Shown here piece after piece: positions 7,422 to 17,286 of a stretch of 64,000 nucleotides of DNA. The notes beneath the pieces are model-generated. The model had not been told where the DNA came from. It ran no database searches and was given only the letters and a program-made list of their open reading frames with translations. The stretch lies in the NCBI RefSeq assembly GCF_002104455.1, contig NZ_NBOC01000014.1:1-64000 (forward strand), written 5' to 3'. A program made the translations under genes and the position numbers. The DNA comes from Colwellia chukchiensis. GTDB lineage: Bacteria; Pseudomonadota; Gammaproteobacteria; Enterobacterales; Alteromonadaceae. Every line of letters begins with the position of its first letter. Position 1 is the first letter of the stretch.

Positions 7422-10400
7422 TTACATGTTGCGACGGTATTGACCGCCAACTTCAAATAACGCATTAACAATTTGCCCTAGCGAGCAAACTTTACAAGCG
7501 TCCATCATCAACTCAAATATGTTTTCATGCTTAATTGCTGCGGCTTGTAAGCGTTTTAGCAGCTCTTGCACTTGTTGCTCATTGGCTTTATGTAAACTGG
7601 CCAACATCTCTATTTGATAATTTTTCTCTTCTTCAGTGGCACGAATGACTTCTTCAGGAATAACCGTTGGTGAGCCCTTAGAGCTTAAAAAGGTATTAAC
7701 GCCAATAATCGGGTACTCACCTGAATGCTTTAAGTGCTCATAATGCAAGCTTTCTTCTTGAATTTTACTGCGCTGATACATAGTTTCCATGGCGCCTAAT
7801 ACCCCGCCACGCTCGTTAATGCGATCAAACTCTGTTAATACCGCTTCTTCAACCAAATCAGTTAACTCTTCGATAATAAAGGCACCTTGAATGGGGTTTT
7901 CATTTTTCGACAAACCTAACTCGCGGTTAATAATCAGCTGAATTGCCATGGCGCGGCGAACGCTGTCTTCTGTCGGAGTGGTAATGGCTTCATCATAAGC
8001 ATTAGTATGCAAAGAGTTACAGTTATCGTTTAGCGCATATAACGCTTGTAATGTAGTGCGAATATCATTGAAGTCAATTTCTTGCGCATGCAGTGAACGA
8101 CCTGAGGTTTGAATATGGTATTTCAACATTTGAGCACGGGCATTAGCGCCATATTTATGTTTCATGGCTTTTGACCAAATGCGACGCGCCACACGACCAA
8201 TTACCGCATACTCAGGATCAATACCGTTTGAAAAGAAAAACGACAAGTTAGGGCCGAACTCATTAATGTCCATACCGCGGCTTAAGTAGTACTCTACAAA
8301 AGTAAAGCCATTGGCAAGCGTTAAGGCTAATTGCGTTATGGGGTTCGCACCGGCTTCAGCAATATGGTAACCAGAAATTGACACCGAATAGAAGTTACGC
8401 ACGCCTTTTTCAATAAAGTACTCCTGCACATCGCCCATTAAGCGCAAAGCAAATTCAGTAGAGAAAATACAGGTATTTTGTGCTTGATCTTCTTTTAAAA
8501 TATCGGCTTGTACTGTGCCACGCACTAAGGTTAAGGTACGATCTTTAATTTCTTGGTAAATGGCCGGTGGTAATACTTGATCGCCCGTGACCCCCAATAA
8601 CATTAACCCTAAGCCGTTATTGCCTTCAGGTAACTCACCTTGATATTGTGGACGTGGGCAGCCCTTTTCTTTATAGATTTTTTTAATTAAGGCTTGGGTT
8701 TCTTTCTCTAAACCGTGCTCAGTGATATAACGCTCACATTGTTGATCAATCGCCGCATTTAAGAAAAAGCCTAACAACATAGGTGCAGGACCATTAATGG
8801 TCATCGACACCGAGGTCATGGCATCAGCTAAATCGAAACCAGAATAAAGCTTTTTAGCGTCATCTAAGCAACAAATTGAAACACCAGCATTACCAATTTT
8901 ACCGTAAATATCAGGTCGCAAATCAGGATCGTTACCGTATAAGGTTACTGAGTCAAACGCGGTAGACAAACGTTTAGCTGGCATACCTTTTGACACATAA
9001 TGAAAACGTCGGTTAGTACGCTCTGGGCCACCTTCACCAGCGAACATACGGGTTGGATCTTCACCCTCACGCTTGAACGGAAATAAGCCTGCGGTATAAG
9101 GAAACTCACCAGGCACGTTCTCTTGTAAAATCCATTTTAAAATATCACCCCAGCCTTGATATTTCGGCATGCTAACTTTTGGAATGTCAGAGCCAGACAA
9201 GGATTGAGTATGGGTTTGAATAGCCAGCTCTTTATTACGCACTTTAAATTTAAATTCCGGGGCTTTGTAACGCTGAACTTTGTCTGCCCATTGCTCAATT
9301 AGCAATTTGTTTTTCGGATCTAGGTCTAGTTCTACTTTTTTGTAGAGTGTTTCAAGCTGCTGGGCTAATTCACCGCCACTTTCTTCACCACTCTCTTTCG
9401 CCGTTTCAATGGCTTGATGTATACCATAAAGTTTTTGCGCCACCTTGGCTTGCTGCTCAACCCAAGCATCATAGCTACGGTTATTTTCAGAGATTTCAGA
9501 CAAGTATCGTACGCGTTTCCCCGGAATAACACTGCTTTTCTCTTCGAGTGTACCTTCAATACTCAGCGGTGCCGCTATTTCAAAGTTTGCTTTAGTATTA
9601 AGGGCGCTGATCACGGCATTGTATAACTTTGTCATACCACGGTCGTTAAACTGTGAGGCGATTGTACCGTATACGGGTACTTCATCGTCGCCAGCTTCAA
9701 ACATGCCACGGTTACGTTTGTATTGTTTTTTCACATCACGCAGTGCATCGAGTGCGCCACGCTTATCAAATTTATTCAACGCGATTATGTCAGCAAAATC
9801 AAGCATATCTATTTTTTCTAGCTGCGTTGCCGCGCCATATTCTGGCGTCATCACATATAAAGAAACATCAGAATGCTCTTCAATTTCAGTATCTGATTGG
9901 CCAATGCCTGAAGTTTCTAGCACGATCAAATCAAAGTCAGTGGCTTTTAAAATATCAAGCGTGTCATTTACATAAACCGATAAGGCTAGATTTGACTGAC
10001 GGGTCGCTAACGATCGCATATAGACACGATCGTTATTGACCGCGTTCATGCGTATGCGGTCACCTAATAAGGCGCCACCGGTTTTACGCTTAGACGGGTC
10101 AACAGAAACTATGGCAATTTTGCTATCGTCTGTGGCCATTAAAAAGCGACGAATTAACTCATCAACTAAAGAAGACTTACCCGCACCGCCGGTACCGGTA
10201 ATACCCAAAACCGGCGTTTTACTAACCTTGGCAATTTTACGAATTTTTTCCAGATCGGTTTTGTTCTCTTCGGGGGCGTTTTCTGCCGCCGAAATCAAGC
10301 GAGCAATAGCTTGCTTTTTATCCGTCAGCGCAATGTCTTTCTTTAAGTTAGCTACGTCGTCTTTAGTGACATTTAAACCGGTTTTAAAGTCACAACGCTC

Positions 10401-10817
10401 TAGCATGTCATCAATCATGCCCAATAAACCGAGCTCGCGACCATCATCTGGCGAATAAATACGGGTAATACCATATTCATGCAACATGTTAATTTCTTCA
10501 GGCAGAATAACGCCACCACCACCGCCAACGATACGAATATGCTCACAACCCCTTTCTTTTAATAGGTCATACATATATTTAAAATATTCGTTATGACCGC
10601 CTTGATAAGACGTCATGGCAATCGCGTTAGCATCTTCTTGAATAGCGGTATTGACCACTTCTTCAACGCTACGATCATGACCCAAATGAATAACTTCCGC
10701 GCCACTCGATTGTAAAATTCTGCGCATAATATTAATGGCGGCGTCGTGACCATCGAACAAAGATGCCGCGGTAACGATGCGGATCTTATTTTTTAACTGG
10801 TATCTGGGTGTATTCAT
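7422..10817 (-). CDS. icmF: Fused isobutyryl-CoA mutase IcmF
   Basis: A 1,131-residue adenosylcobalamin enzyme that interconverts isobutyryl-CoA and n-butyryl-CoA (some members act on isovaleryl-CoA/pivalyl-CoA). Three parts are fused. The B12-binding domain (about 1-150) has Asp-22-Gly-His-24-Asp as the cobalt-binding histidine motif. A MeaB-like GTPase chaperone (about 170-430) has Walker A GTGGAGKS at 208-215 and the base-recognition NKFD. The substrate-binding TIM-barrel large subunit (about 560-1131) follows, with [12 protein letters not shown] and [15 protein letters not shown]-type blocks. It is slightly longer than the ~1,090 residues common for the family. The ATG is supported by frame, though I see no strong ribosome-binding site. 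The broken acyl-CoA dehydrogenase lies 10 bases downstream, suggesting an operon for branched-chain or odd acyl-CoA breakdown. An AraC-type regulator is divergent. Confidence 0.95.
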   Translation of the reverse strand: MNTPRYQLKNKIRIVTAASLFDGHDAAINIMRRILQSSGAEVIHLGHDRSVEEVVNTAIQEDANAIAMTSYQGGHNEYFKYMYDLLKERGCEHIRIVGGGGGVILPEEINMLHEYGITRIYSPDDGRELGLLGMIDDMLERCDFKTGLNVTKDDVANLKKDIALTDKKQAIARLISAAENAPEENKTDLEKIRKIAKVSKTPVLGITGTGGAGKSSLVDELIRRFLMATDDSKIAIVSVDPSKRKTGGALLGDRIRMNAVNNDRVYMRSLATRQSNLALSVYVNDTLDILKATDFDLIVLETSGIGQSDTEIEEHSDVSLYVMTPEYGAATQLEKIDMLDFADIIALNKFDKRGALDALRDVKKQYKRNRGMFEAGDDEVPVYGTIASQFNDRGMTKLYNAVISALNTKANFEIAAPLSIEGTLEEKSSVIPGKRVRYLSEISENNRSYDAWVEQQAKVAQKLYGIHQAIETAKESGEESGGELAQQLETLYKKVELDLDPKNKLLIEQWADKVQRYKAPEFKFKVRNKELAIQTHTQSLSGSDIPKVSMPKYQGWGDILKWILQENVPGEFPYTAGLFPFKREGEDPTRMFAGEGGPERTNRRFHYVSKGMPAKRLSTAFDSVTLYGNDPDLRPDIYGKIGNAGVSICCLDDAKKLYSGFDLADAMTSVSMTINGPAPMLLGFFLNAAIDQQCERYITEHGLEKETQALIKKIYKEKGCPRPQYQGELPEGNNGLGLMLLGVTGDQVLPPAIYQEIKDRTLTLVRGTVQADILKEDQAQNTCIFSTEFALRLMGDVQEYFIEKGVRNFYSVSISGYHIAEAGANPITQLALTLANGFTFVEYYLSRGMDINEFGPNLSFFFSNGIDPEYAVIGRVARRIWSKAMKHKYGANARAQMLKYHIQTSGRSLHAQEIDFNDIRTTLQALYALNDNCNSLHTNAYDEAITTPTEDSVRRAMAIQLIINRELGLSKNENPIQGAFIIEELTDLVEEAVLTEFDRINERGGVLGAMETMYQRSKIQEESLHYEHLKHSGEYPIIGVNTFLSSKGSPTVIPEEVIRATEEEKNYQIEMLASLHKANEQQVQELLKRLQAAAIKHENIFELMMDACKVCSLGQIVNALFEVGGQYRRNM

Positions 10818-10970
10818 TTTATGCTCTCTTAATTGTCAACATCACTTTTACTGGTAACAACTTAATTGCAGCTCTGCTGAAGGTAAGCGAAAATGCTGTT
10901 GCCCTAGTTTTAGTCGTAAAAAGCGAATAATGGAAACCTAATACTAAAATTAGACCATATAAAACAAGCA

Positions 10971-11984
10971 ATGAACATTGATTTTGTTGTCAATTTAATG
11001 GACTATATTGTGATTAGACCACTAAAAAAAACAGCTAACAAAATGCCAAAAATCACAGCAGATAATTCGGCCGATATTCGATTGTTTATTCCGGTGTTTT
11101 TATTAAAAAAATTGGCTAAGCACAGATTGACCGATGGTTTATATCCTGTATCATTAGGAATTACACAAGCCCAAAACAACTACAAACTACAACAAGAGAA
11201 CAATCATAGCCATACGCTAATTTACTGTTTATCTGGCACTGGAAAACTAGTTTATCAAAATAAAGAACGAGTAATAAAACGTGGCGATATTGTTATTATC
11301 AACCCTAATACCCCATTCACTTTTACGCTAAATAAAAGCCCGAAAATAGCAGTTAATAGTACGAGCCCTGAACCGCAAAACAACAAACCTGAGCATAAAG
11401 TTTCAAGCAATATTGTTTATTGGGTTAATTTTACCGGCACCTTAGCACACGATTTTGCCGAACGGCTGCTGATGAAAATGGACTTAGGTGTTGCTCATGT
11501 CGGTGTACTCAACAATATTGTTAGCGACTTTGACCATTTACTGGCGCTCGGTGCGCGCGGATATACCGCCACTAATGTCATTCATGCTGTGCATATTTTA
11601 CAGCAAGCGTTAAGTTTTCTGGCCTTGCAACTAAGGCTTACGCAGTTTAATAACAGCTCTAATTTTGATTTAGAGGCTGTCGAAGCTTTAATGCGCAATA
11701 GTTTACATCAAGAACTCAGCCTAGATACCTTGGCCCATTATAGCCAACTGTCAAAGTTTCATTTTGCCAAGAAGTTTAAAGAACTTACCGACAGCTCGCC
11801 GATACAACATTTTATTAATATGAAAATTCAACACGCCTGTAGCCAGCTAGATAATAGTGACATTGCCATTAAAGACATTGCTAATGGTCTTGGTTATAGC
11901 GATCCCTATTACTTTTCGCGGCTATTTAAAAAATTAGTGGGTATGTCGCCAAAGCAATATCGCGACTCACGACATCGTGCCTAA
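10971..11984 (+). CDS. AraC-family transcriptional regulator
   Basis: A 337-residue regulator with an N-terminal cupin-like sensor (about 85-135: TLIYCLSGTGKLVYQNKE, then KRGDIVIINPNTPF). It has a C-terminal double helix-turn-helix (about 240-335) with SLDTLAHYSQLSKFHFAKKF and IKDIANGLGYSDPYYFSRLF, ending in the classic Gly-Met-Ser-Pro-Lys-Gln-Tyr-Arg. AraC proteins with this cupin type usually sense sugars or small acids. It is divergent from icmF (153 bp between starts), so icmF is a possible target, but the next gene downstream, an oxidoreductase, is equally plausible. The start is uncertain: no good ribosome-binding site precedes 10971, and the ATG at 11043 (MPKITADN) would still leave the whole cupin domain. 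Confidence 0.85.
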   Translation: MNIDFVVNLMDYIVIRPLKKTANKMPKITADNSADIRLFIPVFLLKKLAKHRLTDGLYPVSLGITQAQNNYKLQQENNHSHTLIYCLSGTGKLVYQNKERVIKRGDIVIINPNTPFTFTLNKSPKIAVNSTSPEPQNNKPEHKVSSNIVYWVNFTGTLAHDFAERLLMKMDLGVAHVGVLNNIVSDFDHLLALGARGYTATNVIHAVHILQQALSFLALQLRLTQFNNSSNFDLEAVEALMRNSLHQELSLDTLAHYSQLSKFHFAKKFKELTDSSPIQHFINMKIQHACSQLDNSDIAIKDIANGLGYSDPYYFSRLFKKLVGMSPKQYRDSRHRA

Positions 11985-12235
11985 GCAATGCTTTGATCAA
12001 GTCCCGAATACAAAGTGTAATCGCAAAGATATTGATATCAGCCTAAGCGGTTAGCCCTATGTCAACCTAGCCAACAAGCTAACGCGTTATTACGCTAATC
12101 AAAAAGAAACGTCATTACGATTTTGCGCTATTTGCAAGCCTCCGTAATATGCGGCTATATCACAGAGCCGCCAAAATTGTTAAACTTAAACTATCATTAC
12201 ACTGTTTGATAAATAAGGTTAATCAAGGCATCTTC

Positions 12236-13288
12236 ATGGCGAAAAACACTGACGTTGATACCATTAAAACCGCCCTTGTTGGCTATGGCTTTTCGGCCAA
12301 AACTTTTCATCTGCCGTTTATCAGTAGCTTGGCTGAATTTGAAGTTGCAGCCATTAGTAGCAGCCAACAAAAGCAAGTAAAAACAGACTGGCCTAATGCC
12401 GCGCATTACTTTAGTGCCGAAGAAATGCTAACAACCACCGATGCCCAGCTAGTGATCATTACCGCGCCGAATGATGTTCATTACTCGCTGGCGAAACTCG
12501 CATTAGAAAATAACAAACACGTGATATTAGAAAAACCCTTCGTTACAAACGTAGCTGACGGTGAGGCGTTAATTGCATTAGCAAAGGAAAAATCGCTGCT
12601 GCTAAGTGTTTATCAAAATCGTCGCTGGGACGGCGACTTTTTAACCGTTAAAAAACTCCTAGCAACCAATGCCTTAGGTAACATTAAGCATTTTGAGTCT
12701 CATTTTGATCGCTTTCGACCAAAGGTTAGCCCACGTTGGCGTGAACAAGCCCAAGACGGTGGTGGCATATTGTTTGATTTGGGGCCGCATTTAATCGATC
12801 AAGCATTACAATTATTTGGCATACCCAAAGCAATTACCGCGCAATGTGAGATCATGCGTGAACACTCAACCACAATTGATTATTTTAATATCAGCTTGCA
12901 TTACCCCGATATGCTCGCCTCATTACAAGCATCGCTGTTTAGTGCCGGACCTAACTTACGCTTTAATATTCAGGGTGATAAAGGCCACTATCGAAAATTT
13001 GGACTTGATCCACAAGAAGCGAAATTAAAAGCAGGTGCAGTGCCTATTGGCGACGACTGGGGCCAAGAAATGCCACAAGATTATGGTCAATTATATTTGG
13101 CCACGTCATCGCAGACTGAAAAAACCCTAGCTGGCGGTTATCAACACTTTTATAAAAAAATGGCCGAAGCCATCAATACTGGCGCACAAGCACCCGTATC
13201 AGCGAATGACGCATTATGGACCATACGGTTAATATCGATGGCAATGGACAGTAGTCGACTTGGTAAAACACTTGCGGTTAGCCCTTAA
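12236..13288 (+). CDS. Gfo/Idh/MocA-family NAD(P)-dependent oxidoreductase
   Basis: A 350-residue two-domain oxidoreductase. The N-terminal Rossmann fold begins IKTALVGYGFSAKTFHLPFI, a variant Gly-x-Gly-x-x-Ala loop that groups it with the YdgJ/YhhX-like branch. VILEKPFVTN holds the conserved Glu-Lys-Pro, whose Lys takes part in catalysis, and GGGILFDLGPHLIDQALQLF is the C-terminal-domain Asp-x-x-x-His block. Members oxidise sugars, cyclitols or related alcohols; the substrate here cannot be told. I use the ATG at 12236 because homology starts there, and the longer frame upstream is non-conserved in character. There is an upstream gap of about 250 bp after the AraC gene, so it may have its own promoter. 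Confidence 0.88.
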   Translation: MAKNTDVDTIKTALVGYGFSAKTFHLPFISSLAEFEVAAISSSQQKQVKTDWPNAAHYFSAEEMLTTTDAQLVIITAPNDVHYSLAKLALENNKHVILEKPFVTNVADGEALIALAKEKSLLLSVYQNRRWDGDFLTVKKLLATNALGNIKHFESHFDRFRPKVSPRWREQAQDGGGILFDLGPHLIDQALQLFGIPKAITAQCEIMREHSTTIDYFNISLHYPDMLASLQASLFSAGPNLRFNIQGDKGHYRKFGLDPQEAKLKAGAVPIGDDWGQEMPQDYGQLYLATSSQTEKTLAGGYQHFYKKMAEAINTGAQAPVSANDALWTIRLISMAMDSSRLGKTLAVSP

Positions 13289-13332
13289 TAAAGCAGATAG
13301 CCAGCTATCTTGCTAAGCATATACATAGCATC

Positions 13333-13376
13333 ATGCTATGTTGATGCTATGTTGATGCAATGTATATGCAATGTTG
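13333..13376. repeat. Four tandem 11-bp repeats
   Basis: ATGCTATGTTG, ATGCTATGTTG, ATGCAATGTAT and ATGCAATGTTG follow one another without gaps between the oxidoreductase and thioesterase genes. The first two copies are identical. The period of about one helical turn would put the copies on the same face of DNA. No spacers or flanking repeats exist, so it is not CRISPR. It may be a simple slippage array or a binding array. Confidence 0.8.
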
Positions 13377-13479
13377 ATAATCGCGATGATAACTAAGTTG
13401 CATTGCGAAGCTCTTAACAGGGTTTTATGAGACTGAGCACTGAAAAATTACCGTTTAGTAACCGCCTAGTCAAAGCTTG

Positions 13480-13962
13480 CTATGTTTTAATAGGTACTTT
13501 AATACGACTACCCACTTTATAAGGCTTGGGTAATTTATTATATTGCTGCTCGATCAACTGTAATCGCTGAAAAACATCGTCAGGAAATGGCGATACCCGC
13601 CGCGTTGTCAGGTCAATATGAACATCAAGGTGCTCACCGGCTGCCGCTCGATAGCCTTTGTTGGTGCAATAGATTTCATGAAAGGTGTGTAATCGTTTGT
13701 GATCAACAGACAATAACCAAGAAATAACTTCAATCTTGTCACCTTCACATAATTCGCGTTCAAAAATACAATGGCTCTCAACGAGCGCTTTGCTGCAGTT
13801 ATTGGCATACCGATAACGCTCGCCTAAATCCAAATGCTCGGTAAAGGCTATATGGGCATCATAAATCACTAAACCATAATATTTGGTATTCATGTGGCCG
13901 TTAAAATCAACCCAGTCCGCTGGTATTTTGCTGGCAAACTTACTAAATGGATACACTGACAT
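13480..13962 (-). CDS. Hot-dog-fold acyl-CoA thioesterase
   Basis: A 160-residue single hot-dog domain protein of the 4-hydroxybenzoyl-CoA thioesterase-like (4HBT_2) group. The signature DWVDFNGHMNTKYYGLVIYD near residues 16-36 supplies the conserved Asp and the Gly-His-Met-Asn helix start of the YbgC/FcbC-like enzymes. The middle (ESHCIFERELCEGDKIEVIS) and the later HTFHEIYC strand complete the fold. Such enzymes hydrolyse acyl-CoA or acyl-carrier-protein thioesters in the cytosol. In a region of acyl-CoA catabolism, release of CoA from overflow intermediates is a reasonable guess, and a carnitine-related role is known for some relatives. A GGGG-rich ribosome-binding stretch lies about 12 bases before the ATG. 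It appears monocistronic. Confidence 0.82.
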   Translation of the reverse strand: MSVYPFSKFASKIPADWVDFNGHMNTKYYGLVIYDAHIAFTEHLDLGERYRYANNCSKALVESHCIFERELCEGDKIEVISWLLSVDHKRLHTFHEIYCTNKGYRAAAGEHLDVHIDLTTRRVSPFPDDVFQRLQLIEQQYNKLPKPYKVGSRIKVPIKT

Positions 13963-14293
13963 ATTTTTTTAATCCCCCTTAACGTTAGCTATGCTAAAAC
14001 TTCATTTTTTGTTTATAAAGACGCTAACATAATTCAGTGGTAAAAAAATCGGCCTTGTAAACTAGTCGTTATTGCGAACGGCTTTGCCCCCTTTTGCTCC
14101 TATTTTTACCTAGTGCGGCTTTGCTTATTATAAAAGCAGTTAAGAACGAGGCACGGGTAATGAACAAAACCAAACAACTGCTGAAATTTTCGAGCGCGAA
14201 AACACTCTTATACCAGCACTCTATTTTGCAAACGGTTAACGTTTTAGCGACCACTTGCCAGCCAAACTTGGTACTTAACTAGCTGTTTAGCGG
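13963..14293. other. Intergenic region, no supported gene
   Basis: About 330 bp between the thioesterase promoter and the end of the next minus-strand gene. Short frames of about 60 codons exist on both strands but have no good ribosome-binding site and no recognisable product. I see no strong hairpin or repeat. Confidence 0.5.
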
Positions 14294-15064
14294 TTATAAA
14301 ATTGCTAATTGCCATGTACCGCGATAAGTGCGATCGCTAAATGTTGAGCTTGAATGCGAGGCAACGGTTTTATTTATTCTCACCAAACGTCCTCCTGTGA
14401 CTGTATATTGCGAGGTAATTTCACTTTCTGCTGACAGAGAAAAAAAGATATACGCACTGCCTTTGCCGTTATAACGCATGCGCGTTTCAATCGGCACGCC
14501 ATCCTCATTAATCAACACTTGATAACTACCATTGAACTTTCGAACATAACCACGAATTTTTTTATCTTCAATAAAACTCTCAAGTGGTAATTCAAAGTTT
14601 AAAACCCGGGTTGGCTTATCTTGGTAGTCGATGTAATTTTCACCGATAAAGTCACCTTGGCTAATGATGTCCAATATACTTTGTGCCGATGAAAGGATAG
14701 GAATGAGCGAAGAAGCTGACAATATTTCAGCGCCATTAAGTGCTGGCGTATCGGCGTTTTTATTGCTTATTTTTGTCTGATTTTCCTGCGCTATTTGTTG
14801 CAAAACATTTTTAGAGTAACTGATATTTAAGCCCATGTTATTTTCAAATAAGTGCGATGTGATTGCACCTGTTTTTACTTTTTTATCTTTGCCATCGCCT
14901 CGGGTTTCAGAAAAAGAAACATCCAACATAGCCGTTACAGGCGCACTGCCATTTAGCTTGGCTAAAGCTTGCTGTAAATCAGCTAAGCCGTCAGCGTGAG
15001 CATTTATGGTCCATGTTAGGCTTAATAAAGATAACATTATCATGGGTATAAAAGACATTTTCAT
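14294..15064 (-). CDS. Secreted protein of unknown function
   Basis: I do not recognise this 256-residue protein. I start at the ATG at 15064 (MKMSFIPMIM...) because AGGTCA precedes it and it then opens with a clear Sec signal peptide: a Lys, a hydrophobic run (MIMLSLLSLTWT) and cleavage after Ala-His-Ala. The mature protein is polar, beta-strand-rich in its second half (repeated GSYQVLIN, GKGSAYIFFSL, SQYTVTGGRLVRI) and ends DRTYRGTWQLAIL. It contains no cysteine and no membrane segment. The pattern suggests a periplasmic or outer-membrane-associated protein of about 26 kDa. The neighbours (a thioesterase and a thiolase, both on the same strand but separate) give no functional hint. The thiolase terminator lies just upstream, so it has its own promoter. 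Confidence 0.7.
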   Translation of the reverse strand: MKMSFIPMIMLSLLSLTWTINAHADGLADLQQALAKLNGSAPVTAMLDVSFSETRGDGKDKKVKTGAITSHLFENNMGLNISYSKNVLQQIAQENQTKISNKNADTPALNGAEILSASSLIPILSSAQSILDIISQGDFIGENYIDYQDKPTRVLNFELPLESFIEDKKIRGYVRKFNGSYQVLINEDGVPIETRMRYNGKGSAYIFFSLSAESEITSQYTVTGGRLVRINKTVASHSSSTFSDRTYRGTWQLAIL

Positions 15065-15235
15065 GGTTGACCTATTATTTGCTATTTTATGGTTATGGGT
15101 AAAGGTTAGCGTCTTATATAGCGAGTATTCACTCAATATTGCAAGTACTAGGTCGCCGATAATTGTTACTAATTATGATGTTTCAATATAGTGCCTATAA
15201 AACAGCAATGCTCATCGTAAGTTATCTAGCAGATC

Positions 15236-15260
15236 AAAAAAGCCCACCAGGGTGGGCTTT
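15236..15260 (-). terminator. Rho-independent terminator of the thiolase gene
   Basis: AAAGCCCACC and GGTGGGCTTT form a 10-base inverted repeat around AG. Read on the minus strand it is followed by six T. It lies about 30 bases past the thiolase stop codon. Confidence 0.9.
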
Positions 15261-15290
15261 GATAGCATTAGTAGCGTTTAACGCCAATAA

Positions 15291-16475
15291 TTACATCATT
15301 TCAATGGCTATGGCAGTTGCCTCACCGCCACCTATACATAAAGATGCCAAACCTTTACTTAAGCCTCTGTTTTTAAGTGCATGAATTAAAGTTACCAGTA
15401 TACGCGCACCACTTGCCCCTAACGGATGACCTAATGCACAAGCGCCACCATTGACGTTAACTTTATTTACGTCTAAGTCTAAGGCCTTGATTCCTAACAT
15501 AGTCACCATGGCAAAGGCTTCGTTAATCTCAAATAAATCAACATCGGCCACTGTCCAATTGGCTTTCGCTAATACTTTTTGCATGGCGCCAACTGGCGCA
15601 ACGGTAAACTCTGCGGGCTTTTGCGCGTGCATAGCGTGGGCAACAATCTTACATAAAGGAGTTAAGCCACGCTTTTGTGCTTCTGAAAGTTTCATCATCA
15701 CTAACGCAGCAGCACCATCAGAAATAGAGCTTGAGTTAGCAGCAGTAATTGTACCGTCTTTTTTAAATGCTGGTCGCAGACTTGGAATTTTATCGGGTCG
15801 AGCATTACCTGGCTGTTCATCAACAGCAAACTCTGAATCACCACGACGAGACTTAATGGTCACCGGCGTAATTTCATTATCGAAAGCGCCATCAGCGATC
15901 GCAGCATTGGCGCGCTCTAAAGAACGGATTGCATAGGCGTCCATGTCTTCACGGCTAAAGCCAGAGTCGTCTGCAGTTTCTTGAGCAAAACAGCCCATAG
16001 CAATGCCATCGTAGGCATTTTCTAAGCCATCTGTCATCATGTGATCAAGTACTTGACCGTGTCCCATTTTAATACCCGCTCGACCTTTAGGTAACAAGTG
16101 TGGCGCGTTACTCATGCTTTCCATGCCACCAGCAACAGCAACATTGATAGAGCCAGCAAGTAAGGCATCATGGGCTTGCATGGCGGTTTTCATCCCTGAG
16201 CCACAAACTTTATTGATGGTGATACAGGCTGTAGCTAAGTCTAAGCCAGCTTCGAGTGCCGCTTGGCGTGCTGGTGCTTGTTTTAGACCCGCTGGCAGCA
16301 CACACCCCATCAGAACTTCATCAACCTGATCATTGGCTAAATTGGCGGCTTCTATTGCACCACGAATTGCGGTTGCCCCTAAAGTAGTGGCGCTTACTGC
16401 TGATAAACCGCCCATAAAACCACCCATGGGGGTACGTTTTGCAGCGACAATAACGATGGGATCTTGAGTAGACAT
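15291..16475 (-). CDS. atoB: Acetyl-CoA C-acetyltransferase (thiolase II)
   Basis: A 394-residue biosynthetic/degradative thiolase that cleaves acetoacetyl-CoA to two acetyl-CoA, or the reverse. The nucleophilic Cys is in INKVCGSGMK (about residue 88), the active-site His follows Asn-Glu-Ala-Phe plus GGACALGHPLGASGAR (about 350), and the second Cys is in LCIGGGEATA near the end. I use the ATG at 16475 (MSTQDP), with GGAGAG seven bases upstream, rather than the longer frame. It is divergent from liuR and carries a LiuR-type palindrome (16569-16584) in its promoter. It would finish leucine breakdown by splitting the acetoacetyl-CoA made by the HMG-CoA lyase and CoA-transferase steps. A strong terminator follows. 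Confidence 0.93.
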   Translation of the reverse strand: MSTQDPIVIVAAKRTPMGGFMGGLSAVSATTLGATAIRGAIEAANLANDQVDEVLMGCVLPAGLKQAPARQAALEAGLDLATACITINKVCGSGMKTAMQAHDALLAGSINVAVAGGMESMSNAPHLLPKGRAGIKMGHGQVLDHMMTDGLENAYDGIAMGCFAQETADDSGFSREDMDAYAIRSLERANAAIADGAFDNEITPVTIKSRRGDSEFAVDEQPGNARPDKIPSLRPAFKKDGTITAANSSSISDGAAALVMMKLSEAQKRGLTPLCKIVAHAMHAQKPAEFTVAPVGAMQKVLAKANWTVADVDLFEINEAFAMVTMLGIKALDLDVNKVNVNGGACALGHPLGASGARILVTLIHALKNRGLSKGLASLCIGGGEATAIAIEMM

Positions 16476-16568
16476 AAAGCTCTCCAATAAAGTGATGTTC
16501 GATGTGTATTTGCGTAAAAATAGACATACGTTGATAAGAATTGCGCAACAGGTTACCGCAATTTCAAT

Positions 16569-16584
16569 TTTACGCCAACGTAAA
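16569..16584. promoter_or_regulatory. LiuR-type operator before the thiolase gene
   Basis: TTTACGCCAACGTAAA has the same outer arms as the perfect palindrome before liuR, with two changed centre bases. It sits 94 bp before the thiolase ATG. MerR-family LiuR is known to control such genes in Alteromonadales relatives. The binding itself is inferred. Confidence 0.7.
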
Positions 16585-16738
16585 CTTTCTAGCCCTTTAG
16601 TCTACAACAAATAAATTGCTGCTAAACTGACAATCAATCTTTACAGTTTTATAGTGATAAAACCAAGCACGTTTATTAATGGCTGTTATCGCCATGCACT
16701 CAACAATTATGAGCGTTTTGCCAACTCACAACCTACAC

Positions 16739-16754
16739 TTTACGTTAACGTAAA
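16739..16754. promoter_or_regulatory. LiuR operator before liuR
   Basis: TTTACGTTAACGTAAA is a perfect 16-base palindrome 51 bp before the liuR ATG. MerR-type regulators bind a palindrome between the -35 and -10 boxes. TTTACG with TAAGGT 17 bases later (16762-16767) could be that promoter. It implies autoregulation of liuR and control of the operon. Confidence 0.75.
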
Positions 16755-16805
16755 CTTATTGTAAGGTATAGCCTTGATAAAAGAGTCTTAAAACGAGCGA
16801 TAAAA

Positions 16806-17198
16806 ATGAGCGATAAAAATCAAGCAACCTATGCGATCGGTGAGCTAGCCAAAGAGTTTGATATTACCACCCGCAGTATTCGTTTTTACGAAGATCAAGG
16901 CTTGTTAACACCCCGTCGTAAAGGACAAACAAGAATATACAACCAAAGGGACAGAGTTCGACTAAAGTTAATTTTACGTGGTAAACGCTTAGGTTTCTCT
17001 TTGGCTGAAACTGGACGCTTATTTGAGCTTTACGATGCAGATAAAACCAGTGTCACGCAATTAAAAACCATCATGGACTTAATTGCGAATAAGAAAAACG
17101 ATTTAAATCAGCAACTCGAAGACATTCAAGCGGTTTTAATTGAATTAACCGGCTTAGAAAATAACTGTCAGCAAGCGTTAGCCGCTATTGATAAATAA
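16806..17198 (+). CDS. liuR: LiuR, MerR-family regulator of leucine/isovalerate utilisation
   Basis: A 130-residue MerR-family protein. The N-terminal winged helix-turn-helix (YAIGELAKEFDITTRSIRFY, then EDQGLLTPRRKGQTRIY) is followed by the second HTH (VRLKLILRGKRLGFSLAETG) and a dimerising coiled coil (about 75-115). There is no metal-binding cysteine pattern; the only Cys is near the C-terminus, which fits a regulator sensing an acyl-CoA or similar rather than a metal. LiuR is known in Shewanella-like bacteria to control liu and related acyl-CoA genes. The gene heads the liu cluster with 88 bp before liuA, and its promoter and the divergent thiolase promoter both carry the TTTACG-N4-CGTAAA palindrome. 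A liuQ-type repressor is excluded by the MerR fold. Confidence 0.9.
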   Translation: MSDKNQATYAIGELAKEFDITTRSIRFYEDQGLLTPRRKGQTRIYNQRDRVRLKLILRGKRLGFSLAETGRLFELYDADKTSVTQLKTIMDLIANKKNDLNQQLEDIQAVLIELTGLENNCQQALAAIDK

Positions 17199-17286
17199 CG
17201 CTAATTGCAACAAAAACACATTACATGACTGCTAACGCCAAACACTGCAAGCGTTAACACGACAAACCAATATTAAAGGTACTAGT

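Noticed and set aside
9619-10458. Long plus-strand frames opposite icmF
   Set aside because: They lie fully inside the icmF coding sequence, whose domains and motifs are unambiguous.
13333-13376. CRISPR or replication iterons
   Set aside because: The four 11-bp units have no spacers, no flanking cas or rep genes and are too few.
14069-14282. Overlapping frames of about 60 codons on both strands
   Set aside because: They are antisense to each other, lack translation signals and have low-complexity products.
15451-15936. 161-codon plus-strand frame opposite the thiolase
   Set aside because: A Ser/Ala-rich shadow of the thiolase gene with no independent signals.
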